Assembly (NCBI GenBank): GCA_028583415.1
Contig: CM053266.1
Location: 32,855,758 to 32,919,757 of the forward strand
Source of the DNA: Protea cynaroides
Lineage: Eukaryota > Streptophyta > Magnoliopsida > Proteales > Proteaceae
Direction of reading: 5' to 3'
Length of the DNA stretch: 64,000 nucleotides
Shown: one piece after another, positions 34,648 through 45,500 of the stretch
Layout: every line of letters starts with the position of its first letter
Numbering within the stretch: the first letter of the stretch is position 1
The notes under the pieces: model-generated
Told to the model about the DNA's origin: nothing
The model's database searches: none
What the model saw: only the letters and a program-made list of their open reading frames with translations
Translations under genes and position numbers: made by a program

Positions 34648-35244
34648 GGGAAAATATCTACCATATCCCCTGTAGGTTATCGTAATCTCACCCACCCGTC
34701 ATTATTTGCAATAATATCCCTAAGACCCCTTACTTTTGAAAAACTATATCCATCAGACCTCCTCCTTTAAGATATGTCTCTCAATCGATGACATCTCACC
34801 ATTTTAATTTAATAAATGACAGAACTATCTTTCTCTTTTAATTTTATAGAACTTAAAATTTTTTTCTTTTTTTCTTCTTCTTCGTCGACAGATTCTCATG
34901 AATTGGATATGGCCAGAACCCGACTACAAGTCAGAGAAGCAGTGATATCAAAAGAGATTTCTCCGGCTCGCAGTCGAGTTCCGATCATATCCAACTCATG
35001 AGAATCTGTCGACGAAGAAGAAAAAAAAAAAAGTTTTAAGTTCTATAAAATTAAAAGAAAATGATAGTTCTGTCATTTATTAAATTAAAATGGTGACATA
35101 TCATCGATTGAGGGACATATCTTAAAAGAGGGAGTCTGATGGATACAGCTTTTGAAAAGTAAGGGGTCTTAGGGATATTATTGCAAACGATGGCGGATGG
35201 GTGAGATTATGATAACCTACAGGGGGTGTGGCAGATATTTTCCC
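34648..35244. mobile_element. Fold-back (palindromic) element just upstream of CDL1 (597 bp)
   Basis: Starts GGGAAAATATC and ends GATATTTTCCC. The arms pair over about 255 bp each (for example CAGATTCTCATGAATTGGAT against its complement near 34985), leaving a loop of about 50-75 bp. Flanked by TATTATTAT on both sides (34639-34647 and 35245-35253), consistent with a 9-bp Mutator-type TSD, though in A/T-rich repeats. It ends about 100 bp before the CDL1 TATA box. Confidence 0.78.
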
Positions 35245-35349
35245 TATTATTATTTTTAAATATGATATTGAAATTATTTTTAAAAAATCACCTTATTTAA
35301 GGGGAATTTAAATAAATTTTAACAGAAAAATTGATAAACATAAAATCCA

Positions 35350-35357
35350 TATAAAAG
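35350..35357 (+). promoter_or_regulatory. TATA box of CDL1-type kinase gene
   Basis: TATAAAAG lies 125 bp before the ATG and is followed by a CT-rich leader (TCTCTCTCATTCTCTCACACTCAC), typical of plant 5' UTRs. Transcription probably starts near 35380. Confidence 0.6.
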
Positions 35358-35474
35358 AGCTGTCTTTCGGTCTCTGGTGTTGTTTGCTCGCTAGCTCACT
35401 TAGTTCTCTCTCTCATTCTCTCACACTCACACAGTTGCACGCACAATCGGCGGAAGTTCGAGGGTGTGAGGGCA

Positions 35475-38400
35475 ATGGGCTGTTTTTCCTGCTCTGGGAA
35501 TTCGGAGAAGAAGAAGCATCAGCAACAGCAACAGCAGCAGCAGCAGCAGAAACAGAAACAGCAACAGCAACAGAAGGCAGATGATCCGATCCAATCCACT
35601 TTGGGTATTTCTTTAGAACTCCTTTTCTTTTGTATTCTTTAGAATTTTCATATTATTTTTCTCCGTTACCCTGTCATTGGAGATTAATCGCTTGAGCCCA
35701 CCCCCAAAAAAGGGTTCTGGTTCTCTCTCCTAGAATAGTTGAATCGATTAAAATGGGTCCGATTGGATTATGTTGAGCGTAGTATGTAAGGTTTTGATAT
35801 CTTCTTTGGACCTGGTTACATTCCTCAGAAGATGGCTTGGGGTTTCTCGAGTAGAATTATTCGATTATTCAGTATGGAATCGTCTCGCTCTCTTTCTAGA
35901 ATGGGTTCGTCGGTGACTGGCTTTGACATGTATCTTTGTGGTGCTCTTACAATCATCGGTGTGAAACTAATGGGTTTTTCTGTTCAGTCGATTGGAGCAT
36001 ATTTGGATTGGTGTCTGATAATGTTAGTTCTATGGAACTTCAGATTCTTCTTCTTTTCCTTTCTTTTTTTTTTTTTTTTTTTTTTTTTGTGTGTCTGGGG
36101 TGGGGGTGTGCTTTTGGTTCTCGCTTTTTTTTCTGTTAGAATCAGATATCGTCATTGTCATTTGTGTTCGCGTGGTTTCAAGTTAGGGTTTTCCGATTCC
36201 AAGTCTTTGTGTGTGCATGTGTACATCCGTCTGTGTTGTAATGATACTATTTCCAAGTCAGATTATTTCTCAGGATGAATTTATATTGTGCCCCGTCTAA
36301 TGATAGAGCGAGCGAAAGGGTTAGTTCTATCCAAGCATGGAAATTGTTAGTGATGTGAGATGGGAAGGTGCCCATGGAAACAACATTGAGTACCATTAAC
36401 GAGACAACTTTTTTTTTTTTTTGGTTGGCAATATTTTGTTTCCTGAGCTTGATTGGAAAAATTTGAGCTCAAATCATTCTTCAGTGCTGCTGTATGTTGT
36501 ATAGTTACCTTGATTTTCTCAGAGCTGTTTGATGGTAATATTTCCTTTGCCTTTTTGTTGGAATAAAATTGGAACCTTTTTTATGTGATGTGTTATGGCA
36601 TTTTACTATCTGGTCCCTTTAGAGGCATTAATTGTGCGATCCACCCCTTCCCAATGAATTGTTTCCCCTTTTGTTGCAGATAAATTGAAGGCAAATCCCT
36701 CATTGGATGTGAAGGAGCTTTCCAAGAATGGAGGATCCGGTCACATTGCAGCTAAGACATTTCCATTCCGTGAATTGGCTGAAGCTACGAAGAATTTCAG
36801 AGCTGATTGTCTCCTTGGGGAGGGAGGTTTTGGTAGAGTTTATAAAGGACGATTGGAGAGTATTGACCAGGTTGGCATAGCTCATCGGGCTTGCTGAAAT
36901 TAAAACAGAAAAAGAAAAGAGAGCATCTATGCGTGTTTGCATACTTAGGCTTGCACATAGTTGTCAAGGCGTCGCGTAGGCACCCAGGCATCTTGTGACG
37001 CCTTAGAAAATTGGGTGCTTTGGTCTCCTAGGCGGTTTGTCAGGCCACCAAAGCCTTATTTCGCCTTGGCGCCTTGACAACTATGGGCTTGCATTCTAGA
37101 AATTTTTGTTCTTCAAATCTCATAATTGAATTTCCCTCCTTCGTGGATTTCTGTTGGGAGCTTTGAAGTATCTGTATTTATTGGAGTGGAAGGCCTGGAG
37201 TTTCTGTTCTTGACTTCTTGTAATCTTATTACTAAAAGGGAAAGGTTCTCGATGCTGGTTCTGTGAGGAGCCCACCAATGAAGAAGACGTACAGAGGTTC
37301 GTAAATAGGGGCAGAAAGGAGAGAGAAACAGAGAAGGGTGCTGACATAGCCTCTGCCGCCAGCTCAGAGAACCTTTCTATTACTAAAATTTCCCTCATTG
37401 GTGAATTTCCTTTTGGAACCTTTAGCTATCCAAATTTATTGGAGTCCTCTGTTCTAGATATCACTTATAAGACTAATTGCCAGTATTGGATGGGGACTTC
37501 TCCTTTGCAGTTATTGATTTTTTATCCGTGTAATAAGTTTTGGTATTTCTGAATGTAGGTTGTGGCGATCAAGCAACTGGATCGTAATGGAATGCAAGGG
37601 AACAGGGAATTCCTTGTTGAAGTGTTGATGTTGAGTTTACTTCATCATCCCAATCTTGTTAATTTGATTGGGTACTGTGCTGATGGAGATCAGAGACTTC
37701 TTGTTTACGAGTACATGCCATTGGGATCTTTGGAAGACCATCTGCATGGTATATATTTGCTGAGCCTGACCACGTTTTTCCTTATCATCATGAGAACTTC
37801 TTTCTTCTGGATGATCAATCATTGTGACAACTATTCTGGTGACTTTTCTGTTACATGCTTTTGGTGCACCAAGGCACAAGTCTTCATCTTGTGTCCTTAT
37901 AGAAATCCTTCTTATATGTTTGTTTTCCAGATCTTCCGCCAGATAAGAAACGACTTGACTGGAATACAAGGATGAAAATAGCTGCTGGTGCAGCAAAGGG
38001 CTTGGAGTATTTGCATGATAAGGCGAATCCCCCTGTTATATACCGTGATTTAAAGTGCTCAAATATATTGCTAGGTGAAGGGTATTATCCCAAGTTGTCT
38101 GATTTTGGCTTGGCAAAACTTGGGCCTGTTGGGGATAATACACATGTCTCCACTAGGGTGATGGGAACGTATGGATATTGTGCCCCAGAGTATGCAATGA
38201 CAGGTCAACTTACGCTGAAATCTGATGTTTATAGCTTTGGGGTTGTTCTTTTGGAGATTATCACAGGCAGGAAAGCGATTGATAATGCAAAATCTGCTGG
38301 AGAGCACAATCTGGTTGCATGGGTAAGAGCCCTGTCTTATTTTTGCCTTTGATTTTGTGGATGTCTTATCAACCTGGAGGTGGTAATTTTCTTTTGTGAA

Positions 38401-40029
38401 GTATCCATTGTTGCTAGGAATCTCAGACTAATATCACCACTGACTGCTAAATGGAAAATGTGCTATGGCCGGTTGAAGGAGGAGATTTACACTATCCAAT
38501 TTAAATAACAATGTTAGGTGTAATTATAAATCTGGCTAGCTTGTTTAACCAGTTGATTAAAAGATGATATATATCCGAAGTTAAAAGGGGTAAAACTGTA
38601 AACATTGTTGGTTCTTATTGTTTCCGGGTAAAAATCGTAGAAAATAGATTTTCATGTAAATCGTTACCTTTTTTTTATTGATTTTCCTCGCAGATGTTCC
38701 TTTTACATGGCTTTTACTTGGGAGCAAGTAGAACCTTAGTGACCAGGAAGGATGCTATTTCCTTCCTCCCATGGGTCATCCTTGCACCATCCGTTTTTTT
38801 TTTTTTTTGGGGGGGGGGGGATTCTCCTTTCCACCACCAACAATGGCTTCCATTACATTGAAAGATACATTTAATGGCCATGGTTCTCTCAACCATTTAG
38901 CAGACCTCATTTAGTTAGGAAAAGGTGTATTTAAGATGAGTTGAGATTGCTTCTGTTGACAATTGATGAGCTTATTTCCAAACCTAATGGTTGGAGGCAA
39001 AAGAGCTGCTTTGGATGCTTTAACCCCATTTTGTATGTCCCATGAACTTGTAATGCTGAGATGCACTGAGTTCTCTTCAAAACTGTCTTGTATTATCCTG
39101 AGGAAGCCAATGTTCTTACACTATACAGCTACTCGGGAAAAAATCCTTGGTATCAATTGCTTCCTGAGATGGGTACCTTCTCTCTTTGTGCATTTCATGT
39201 TTAAAGGATGAGTTTTTCCCCAGGCATATCTATTGCTTAGAACACCCCAATCACCCAAACCCCTATGGCAATTAACCATGGATAAACAAGTAGCTGAATG
39301 ACTCCTTATTGACAAATATGTGAAGAGAACCTTACGAAAAATATGTTGCTTTTTGCCTCCTTGGGATCATATCATTTGCATTGACCTTTTTGCCTCCCTA
39401 TCATATGTTCCTTTATCCTCACATCTAGTTGGAGTTTAGATTTTTCAATTTATTTCATACTTGTAAGTTGTAATATAAAGGTATAGAGAGGGCTGAATCT
39501 CTGAGAAAGAATTTTGCTGACTATAAAGGCATGCTTGATCAGTCTTCTTTAGATATGGATGTATCCTTATTTCTATTTCTTGTTGCACTAGGATAATCTT
39601 ATTTATTAATGATGAGAAAGATGTAAGAAAACAGCACATGTACTTGTTGTGAGTTGATGGCTTTTTTCCATATGAATGCCCCATCTGTGGGGTTTGAATG
39701 TTTGATTGCAGGCGCGACCACTGTTCAGAGATCGGAGGCAATTCTCACAAATGGCAGACCCTACGCTCCAGGGCCAATATCCTGTGAGGGGCCTGTACCA
39801 AGCACTAGCTGTTGCTGCAATGTGTGTTCAGGAGCAGCCCAGCATGCGTCCTCTCATAGCTGATGTGGTTACTGCTCTGACTTACCTTGCTTCACAAACA
39901 CATGACCGTGGAAGCCAACCAGTTCAAAGCTCTCGAATGGCCCCCCTTACTCCTTCTCGATCAAGAAGGGACAGTGACAGGACACTTAGTGGATCTGAGA
40001 GAAGAGAGCACGCCAGAGAATTTAACTGA
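35475..40029 (+). CDS. CDL1: Receptor-like cytoplasmic kinase VII, CDL1/PBL7-type
   Basis: Membrane-anchored Ser/Thr kinase that relays receptor-kinase signals; CDG1/CDL1 act in brassinosteroid signalling by phosphorylating BSU1, and relatives PBS1 and PBL27 act in immunity. Exons: 35475-35604, 36680-36870, 37559-37748, 37931-38322, 39712-40029, giving 406 aa. MGCFSC gives Gly2 for myristoylation and Cys3/Cys6 for palmitoylation, then a Gln-rich stretch (about residues 16-34). Kinase: LGEGGFG 89-95, VVAIK Lys112, YRDLKCSN with Asp210, DFG 228-230, activation segment STRVMGTYGYCAPEY. Not an RD kinase in the strict HRD sense (YRD), as usual for this family. It ends REHAREFN, short like CDL1 and unlike PBS1/PBL27. 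YRDLKCSN, LDWNTRMKIAAGAA and GQYPVRGLYQ favour CDL1; PBL27 is the alternative. Confidence 0.93.
36956..37085. mobile_element. hAT-like MITE, family B copy 3 (130 bp) in CDL1 intron 2
   Basis: Perfect 16-bp inverted ends CATAGTTGTCAAGGCG and CGCCTTGACAACTATG. Perfect 8-bp TSDs GGCTTGCA at 36948-36955 and 37086-37093. Best preserved of the three copies, so it defines the family ends. The interior holds GCC/GGC-rich palindromic words. Non-coding. Confidence 0.88.
38323..39711 (+). other. CDL1 intron 4
   Basis: GTAAGA to TTGCAG, phase 0 between LVAW and ARPLF. Contains 15 T then 12 G (38794-38820). No coding sequence recognised. Confidence 0.8.
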
Positions 40030-40872
40030 GACTCAAAACTACTGTGAGCAAGTTGAGTTATCCTCAATGCTTGGGTGGGACTCCTTGTGCCTTTTGGTCT
40101 CTGTCTGACTACTGTTGATTTGTAAGTAAATCATCTGATGGTTCAGTGATTACATGCATCAGAGCGTTCACTGGTATGCATTTTTGCTGGACGTGGTGGT
40201 TCCTGCTTATCAAATTTTGTATCTCCCCAGATAACAGGTGCCTTTCCCACCCTTGTTTTGTTTGTTCTGTCTGATATTGCCGGGAATTTGGGTTTTTGTC
40301 AACCCCATCTTTACATCCCCATTCGGTGTACATGTGAGCTTGGGTCCTTGTATTTATGTGTTAAAATCTAGACCTTCTCGTCTCCTATAGTTAATTGAAT
40401 TTAATTCTTACATGTGCAGGCTTCCTCATTTTTCTTGTTCCCTTGCAATTGTACATTTGAATTCACCTACTGAACTTACTCTTAATTTAGCATTAATCCA
40501 TATATCTTTTGGGGTTGGGTAGGAAAAACGTCGCGCTGGCTGGAAGCCTTTTTGACTTCTGTTCATGGAAGTTTTGTAAGCCCATAATGCATATGGAAGT
40601 TTATCAGCTCTCAAAACCAGACCCTTATGAGAAACAAATGATCAAATCAGACTACACTGACAATTAGACACCCTTTACTTAACAGCATTTGATTTTTCTT
40701 GCACTCTGGTTTGGACAGACTGGGAGGTAATAATCAATTGGTATTTGCATAACATTCAGTAGGGAGTTCGGAGAGCAATGATCGCAAGTGAGCGAGTGCC
40801 AAGCAAGCAGATTCTGTCAACAGTACTACCAATTTAGCTGCTCCTCCTTAGAGAGCATTATAAAAAATAAAT

Positions 40873-41030
40873 TTCAATGTTTGTTTTCAGTAGTTAAAAA
40901 AAAGGAAGAAGTTCTTTTTCCACCCCCTTTAGAGATCATTATATTTTACTTCTTGGAAATAAACGTTGAAATTTTTTGTTTTACATATAAAATGTTATAT
41001 GTAAAATTTTAATCAAAATAGACGGAGCAA
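40873..41030. repeat. Uninterrupted copy of the repeat that hosts the 30199-31359 element
   Basis: CAATGTTTGTTTTCAGTAG, GAGATCATTATATTTTAC and TATATGTAAAATTTT match, in order, the sequences on both sides of 30199-31359. No insertion is present at the equivalent point (near 40993). Confidence 0.6.
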
Positions 41031-41589
41031 TAATAATATCTGTGCTTGGGTCTGATGGATAATATCGTTCTTGTAATCACAAGTAGATTAACCAAAACGA
41101 GTCTTCCAAGCATACAAAAAATGTAATTCTTTTCTATACTAAAACGAAATTGTAATTCTTGTGAATTAGAATGCATTAGAAGACCACGAATTTATCCTTC
41201 CGACTCTGTTTGGTTGCAAGGGAATTGGGAGAGAGAAGTGAAAGGAAATGAAAAGAAAGGAAGTGAAGGAAAGTGAAGTGAAATTTAATTTGACGCAGTA
41301 AGATGCTCCACGAGTAGATGTCTCACTTGGACACTCCATTGAATTGGTTATATGCAAGCTATTTTTATTTTATTTTTTCTTTTCGGAGAATTCTTCAGAG
41401 GAGATAATCTTTCTCTTGAAACATTTATGTATGTAATCAATATCAATAAACCAGGTTCTTCTGATAATGACTTCTGGGACTTTTGAATGACTAAAATGTG
41501 ATTAAGAGAAAGCTACGAAGAACATACATTTCTCTAGACAAATCAAATGTTTGCACTCAATTGTTCTTTTCTCTGACATTTGATCATAG

Positions 41590-41907
41590 TTTGTCACCTA
41601 TAAATAGAAAATCACTTGACTCATGATTTACATCCTCATTTGCCAATGCCAAATTCACAATACAGTTAGATGACAACAAAGCTTGTTGAATTTCCTTATT
41701 TAAATGTGACCAACATTGCAAGTGTGAAATCATCAAACAATGATGATCGCAAAAGATCTTCCCTTGCCCATGAGAGTTTGAAGTGGGATTCGAACTAGAC
41801 CCCAACGTATGGTTTGATTCATTCTCTAAATCGCCTCTCACAGTCATAATGCGACGGAACATGTTTCCAACATCGATCAACAGAGAAGAAAAGAAAACAT
41901 AAAACAC
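41590..41907 (-). pseudogene. Possible Copia gag zinc-knuckle remnant
   Basis: The minus frame contains KIFCDHHCLMISHLQCWSHL, resembling the CDHC..GH..CW zinc knuckle of plant Copia gag with one inserted codon and a lost His/Gly spacing. The remaining frame is not recognisable. Weak call. Confidence 0.3.
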
Positions 41908-42228
41908 TGGGAGGCAGAATCAGGTTCTTCTCCAAACCGAATTGCAGAGATTGGTGATGATAGAGGATCTAGCTTTTTCAAGGAAAGATTATCCCAAGTT
42001 CGAGAGGTTCTGTTGGGTTTTGATCGAGACAGTCGGATTTAATTTTACTTGTTATTATGGTCGGGAAATGGAGATAAGGTTAGCATATTGCAATCAGGTA
42101 GTCACGGGTTAAAAATACGGAAACAGCCCCAGAACTGGCGTACAAGAATCACATTTTCACCATTCAAACTCCATGATGGCTATAAAAATGTCAAATAAAT
42201 GGATAAATGATTAAGCAAGACAAGCACT

Positions 42229-42268
<40 letters not shown>

Positions 42269-42582
42269 AAACTTATTTTTATTTTTCTCATCTATTATTA
42301 ATAAATGAACAAAAAACTGATGGCCATGTCACTATATTGATTTTGCCTAACAAATATAAACAGAATGACTAGATCTTTTAGCTCTACGGATTGACATTGA
42401 TACAGGAGGATAGCTCTCATACCCGAAATGATCAGTATATTTATACAAGCTCATGCATGGCAAACTCAAGAGTACAATCGTAGGGTATGAGAACATTCAC
42501 CGGGCACAAAGAGAGTAACTTGGGGAGCTCTTCTCAAAGCACCCTCAAATTGATCATCCTCAATTGTTTCCTATTTTTGTTC

Positions 42583-45500
42583 CTATTGCTGGCCATTCGT
42601 GTCTTTCTGCAGCGTAACTGTGCTCTGTCCAGACTCATTGATGTTTCCCTCAATTGGTTCCTGTTACATTCAATAAAAAACATTTAACTTACAAAATCAA
42701 CAAATAGTAGGATAAGGGTAAGTGTCATGAATATGGCTAAAAGATATATGTCAAACATTTCTCAGGAAATCAACTAGCAAAAATATTAAATGTATAATTC
42801 ATATGTAGACCTCTTGGATGGTTCAATCGAAGAGGCACTGGGGAATAGGGAAAGAAACTGCACAGTGAGAATGGAAGCTAGAGAAATTGCAGGCAAGCGA
42901 GAGAGACGGAGTCGGCAGGGGGGGATGGACTGATATGGGGAGACAAGAGAGAGAGAGGAATGAGAACAAATAAATAATTCAGGAAGAGAGACAGAAGAAA
43001 GAAAATCCACAAAGAGAGACATCGAGAAAACATTAATTTTTCTCAAGTTTTTCAAATCTATTCGGATCCTAGTCAAATTTGCTCCGCCCAAATTATTTGT
43101 GCGTGTGTTTCAAAGGTGTTGATAGAAATATCCTAAACGTGCCACATCACAACTCATCAAATCATTGCTTATGGTGTATAATGTTTCGATGGGTCTTAAG
43201 GTCAATAATATCAGTCATCCAAAGATTTAGAAGCATACCAATAAGGAAAAAGGCTTACCTTGTTCCTATCACGCCAGCCGAGTCCAAATGGTCTAGAAAG
43301 CAAACTAATTTTTCTCGTGGGTATGTCTTGTGCAGGCTCCTGAGTTGGTTGTACTGTTGAAGAATCCCGATGCACCGCTCTACAACACATACAACCTTCG
43401 ATAAAGAGCAATTCTATGACATGATTTACATATAGGAAGAGCATCAGTACCTAAAGTTTTTCTTATTTATTTCCTTTTTCTCTTCTCTTTATTTCTTATA
43501 TAAAAATCAGTATCTAAGGATCTCAACCAAATATAAATGTGCCCCATACTCAAAGAAACATAACACTGAGAACTACAATTATTCTTCATTTTTTGCATTA
43601 AATTAGGTTCACAGAAGCCATCATAGAGCAAAAGATTCCATATTTAGAAGTACCTGGGAGACTGTACTGCTTTAACTTGACCAGATTGGTATTGCAAGGT
43701 AGCTTCCAGCATGGTTTCCGCCATAACTGCCCGCTTCTCCATTTGTGCAAGTGACGCCATGGCCCCTTCATATTTTTCCTGCATCCATGCGGTTCTTGTA
43801 AGACTGGATAAAACATAAAAGCAGAATTATAGAAGACACTGTATCTGGGAATCTCCTTTTGTGGTAGCTGGAGATCTGGAGAGCATGAAAGCCACAGAAC
43901 CCTACCAAACTATGAAGGCAAACCATGAGCGATGAACAACAAGGCTAAGCATCTCTTGGTATATAAAGATACAAGGGAACTGAAAGAAGAACCAATGCCT
44001 GTCATGCTTAAAATTCTAGATTGAAAAAAAAAATTCCAATAATGGATTAACAAGCAAGAACAGCAGGAGCATTGTAGTCATGTGGACTGTAACAAAATAA
44101 AAAAATAAGAGAAGATGGAGAGAATCAATGTGTATTCTTCTCCTCTTAGCAATCACTATTTATTGATAAAATAAAGGGGATAAAGTGATAGGTCTAGGAT
44201 TCCACAAGATAAAAAGTCCTAGTTACAAAGCAAATAGGAGTTTCACATGTTAACATGACAAATCATATTTTAATAAGAGAAGCAATCTTATTCTAATTAA
44301 GGATAAGGGAACTGATGCAGTATTATTCAGCCCATGCGAATGGAAATCAAGATCACATCAAGATCAAGTCACAAGATCTCGCAAAATCTCACAAAATCTC
44401 GTAAGAGCTCACAAGATCCTACACAATCTCGCAAAATCTCACACAGTCTCGCAAGATCTCGTAAGATAAAATCAGATCTTGCAAAATCAAATAAAGCATT
44501 TGATTGGAAAGATCAATCTTAGAAGGATGTGATGTTGCTAAAGCAATCAAGGAAAGATATGATGCTGCTTAGTTTTTATAGTAGGAAAATATATTTCAAT
44601 TCCTTTAATAGTTACTTTCTTAATTAGTTTACTTCCAAGTTAGTTAATTTCCTTTGTCAATTCCTTTCCATGTTAAGAGCCAATTTGAGCTCTATTTAAA
44701 GTGATGTAAGGCTTAGGCCAAATGATAGATCTGAAGGAATGAAAGAGATTTGGTTTATGCCATGTCTGTGAGAAACAGATGAGTGAGAGACTCATGAGGT
44801 AAGAGACCTCTGGTGGTGAGAAGCTGCCTAGGCCTTAGGTGGGATGTCTTAGGTCATATCCCCCTACCTTTCTTCCATCCCTTCTTCCCTCCACCTATTG
44901 ATTCTTTTCCTTTTCTTGTTATATCAAAAAAAAAAAAAAACACACATACACAAAAAGAGAGAAAGTATTGTCCTTTCTCATGTGCTCTGATACCAAATAA
45001 TGTAGGACCAGTCCCCAACTCAACAAATTAGGTACTAGCCTCACAATAGGATCAATGAAAAGTAAATCATGGACAGTACTTTCTCTCTTTTTGTGTATGT
45101 GTTTTTTTTTTTTTTTTTTTTTTTTTTGATATAACAAGAAAAGGAAAAGAATCAATAGGTGGAGGGAAGAAGGGATGGAAGAAAGGTAGGGGGATATGAC
45201 CTAAGGCATCTCACCTTAAGGCCTAGGCAGCTTCTCACCACCAGAGGTCTCTCACCTCATGAGTCTCTCATTCATCTGTCTCTTACAGACATAGCATAAA
45301 CCAAATTTCTTTCATTCCTTCAGATCTATCATTTGGCCTAAGCCTTACATCATTTTAAATAAAGCTCAAATTGGCTCTTAACATGGAAAGGAATTGACAA
45401 GGAAATTAACTAACTTGGAAGTAAACTAATTAAGAAAGTAACTACTAAAGGAATTGAAATATATTGGAGATAACTTCCTACTATAAAAATTAAGCAGCAT

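Larger units (their letters stand above)
40030..42582. other. Convergent spacer between CDL1 and the TBC gene
   Basis: CDL1 3' UTR, a repeat related to the host of the 30199 element (40873-41030), a MITE-like CTGTTTGGTT stretch (41206-41300), a possible Copia gag scrap (41590-41907) and a GA microsatellite (42233-42263). The TBC gene 3' UTR lies at the right end. Confidence 0.5.

Noticed and set aside
35832..36278. 148-codon open frame inside the kinase gene
   Set aside because: It lies wholly in CDL1 intron 1, includes a long T-run and has no family resemblance.
39712..40029. Truncation of the kinase C-terminus
   Set aside because: It is short compared with PBS1/PBL27, but CDL1-type kinases end early too, so no damage needs to be assumed.
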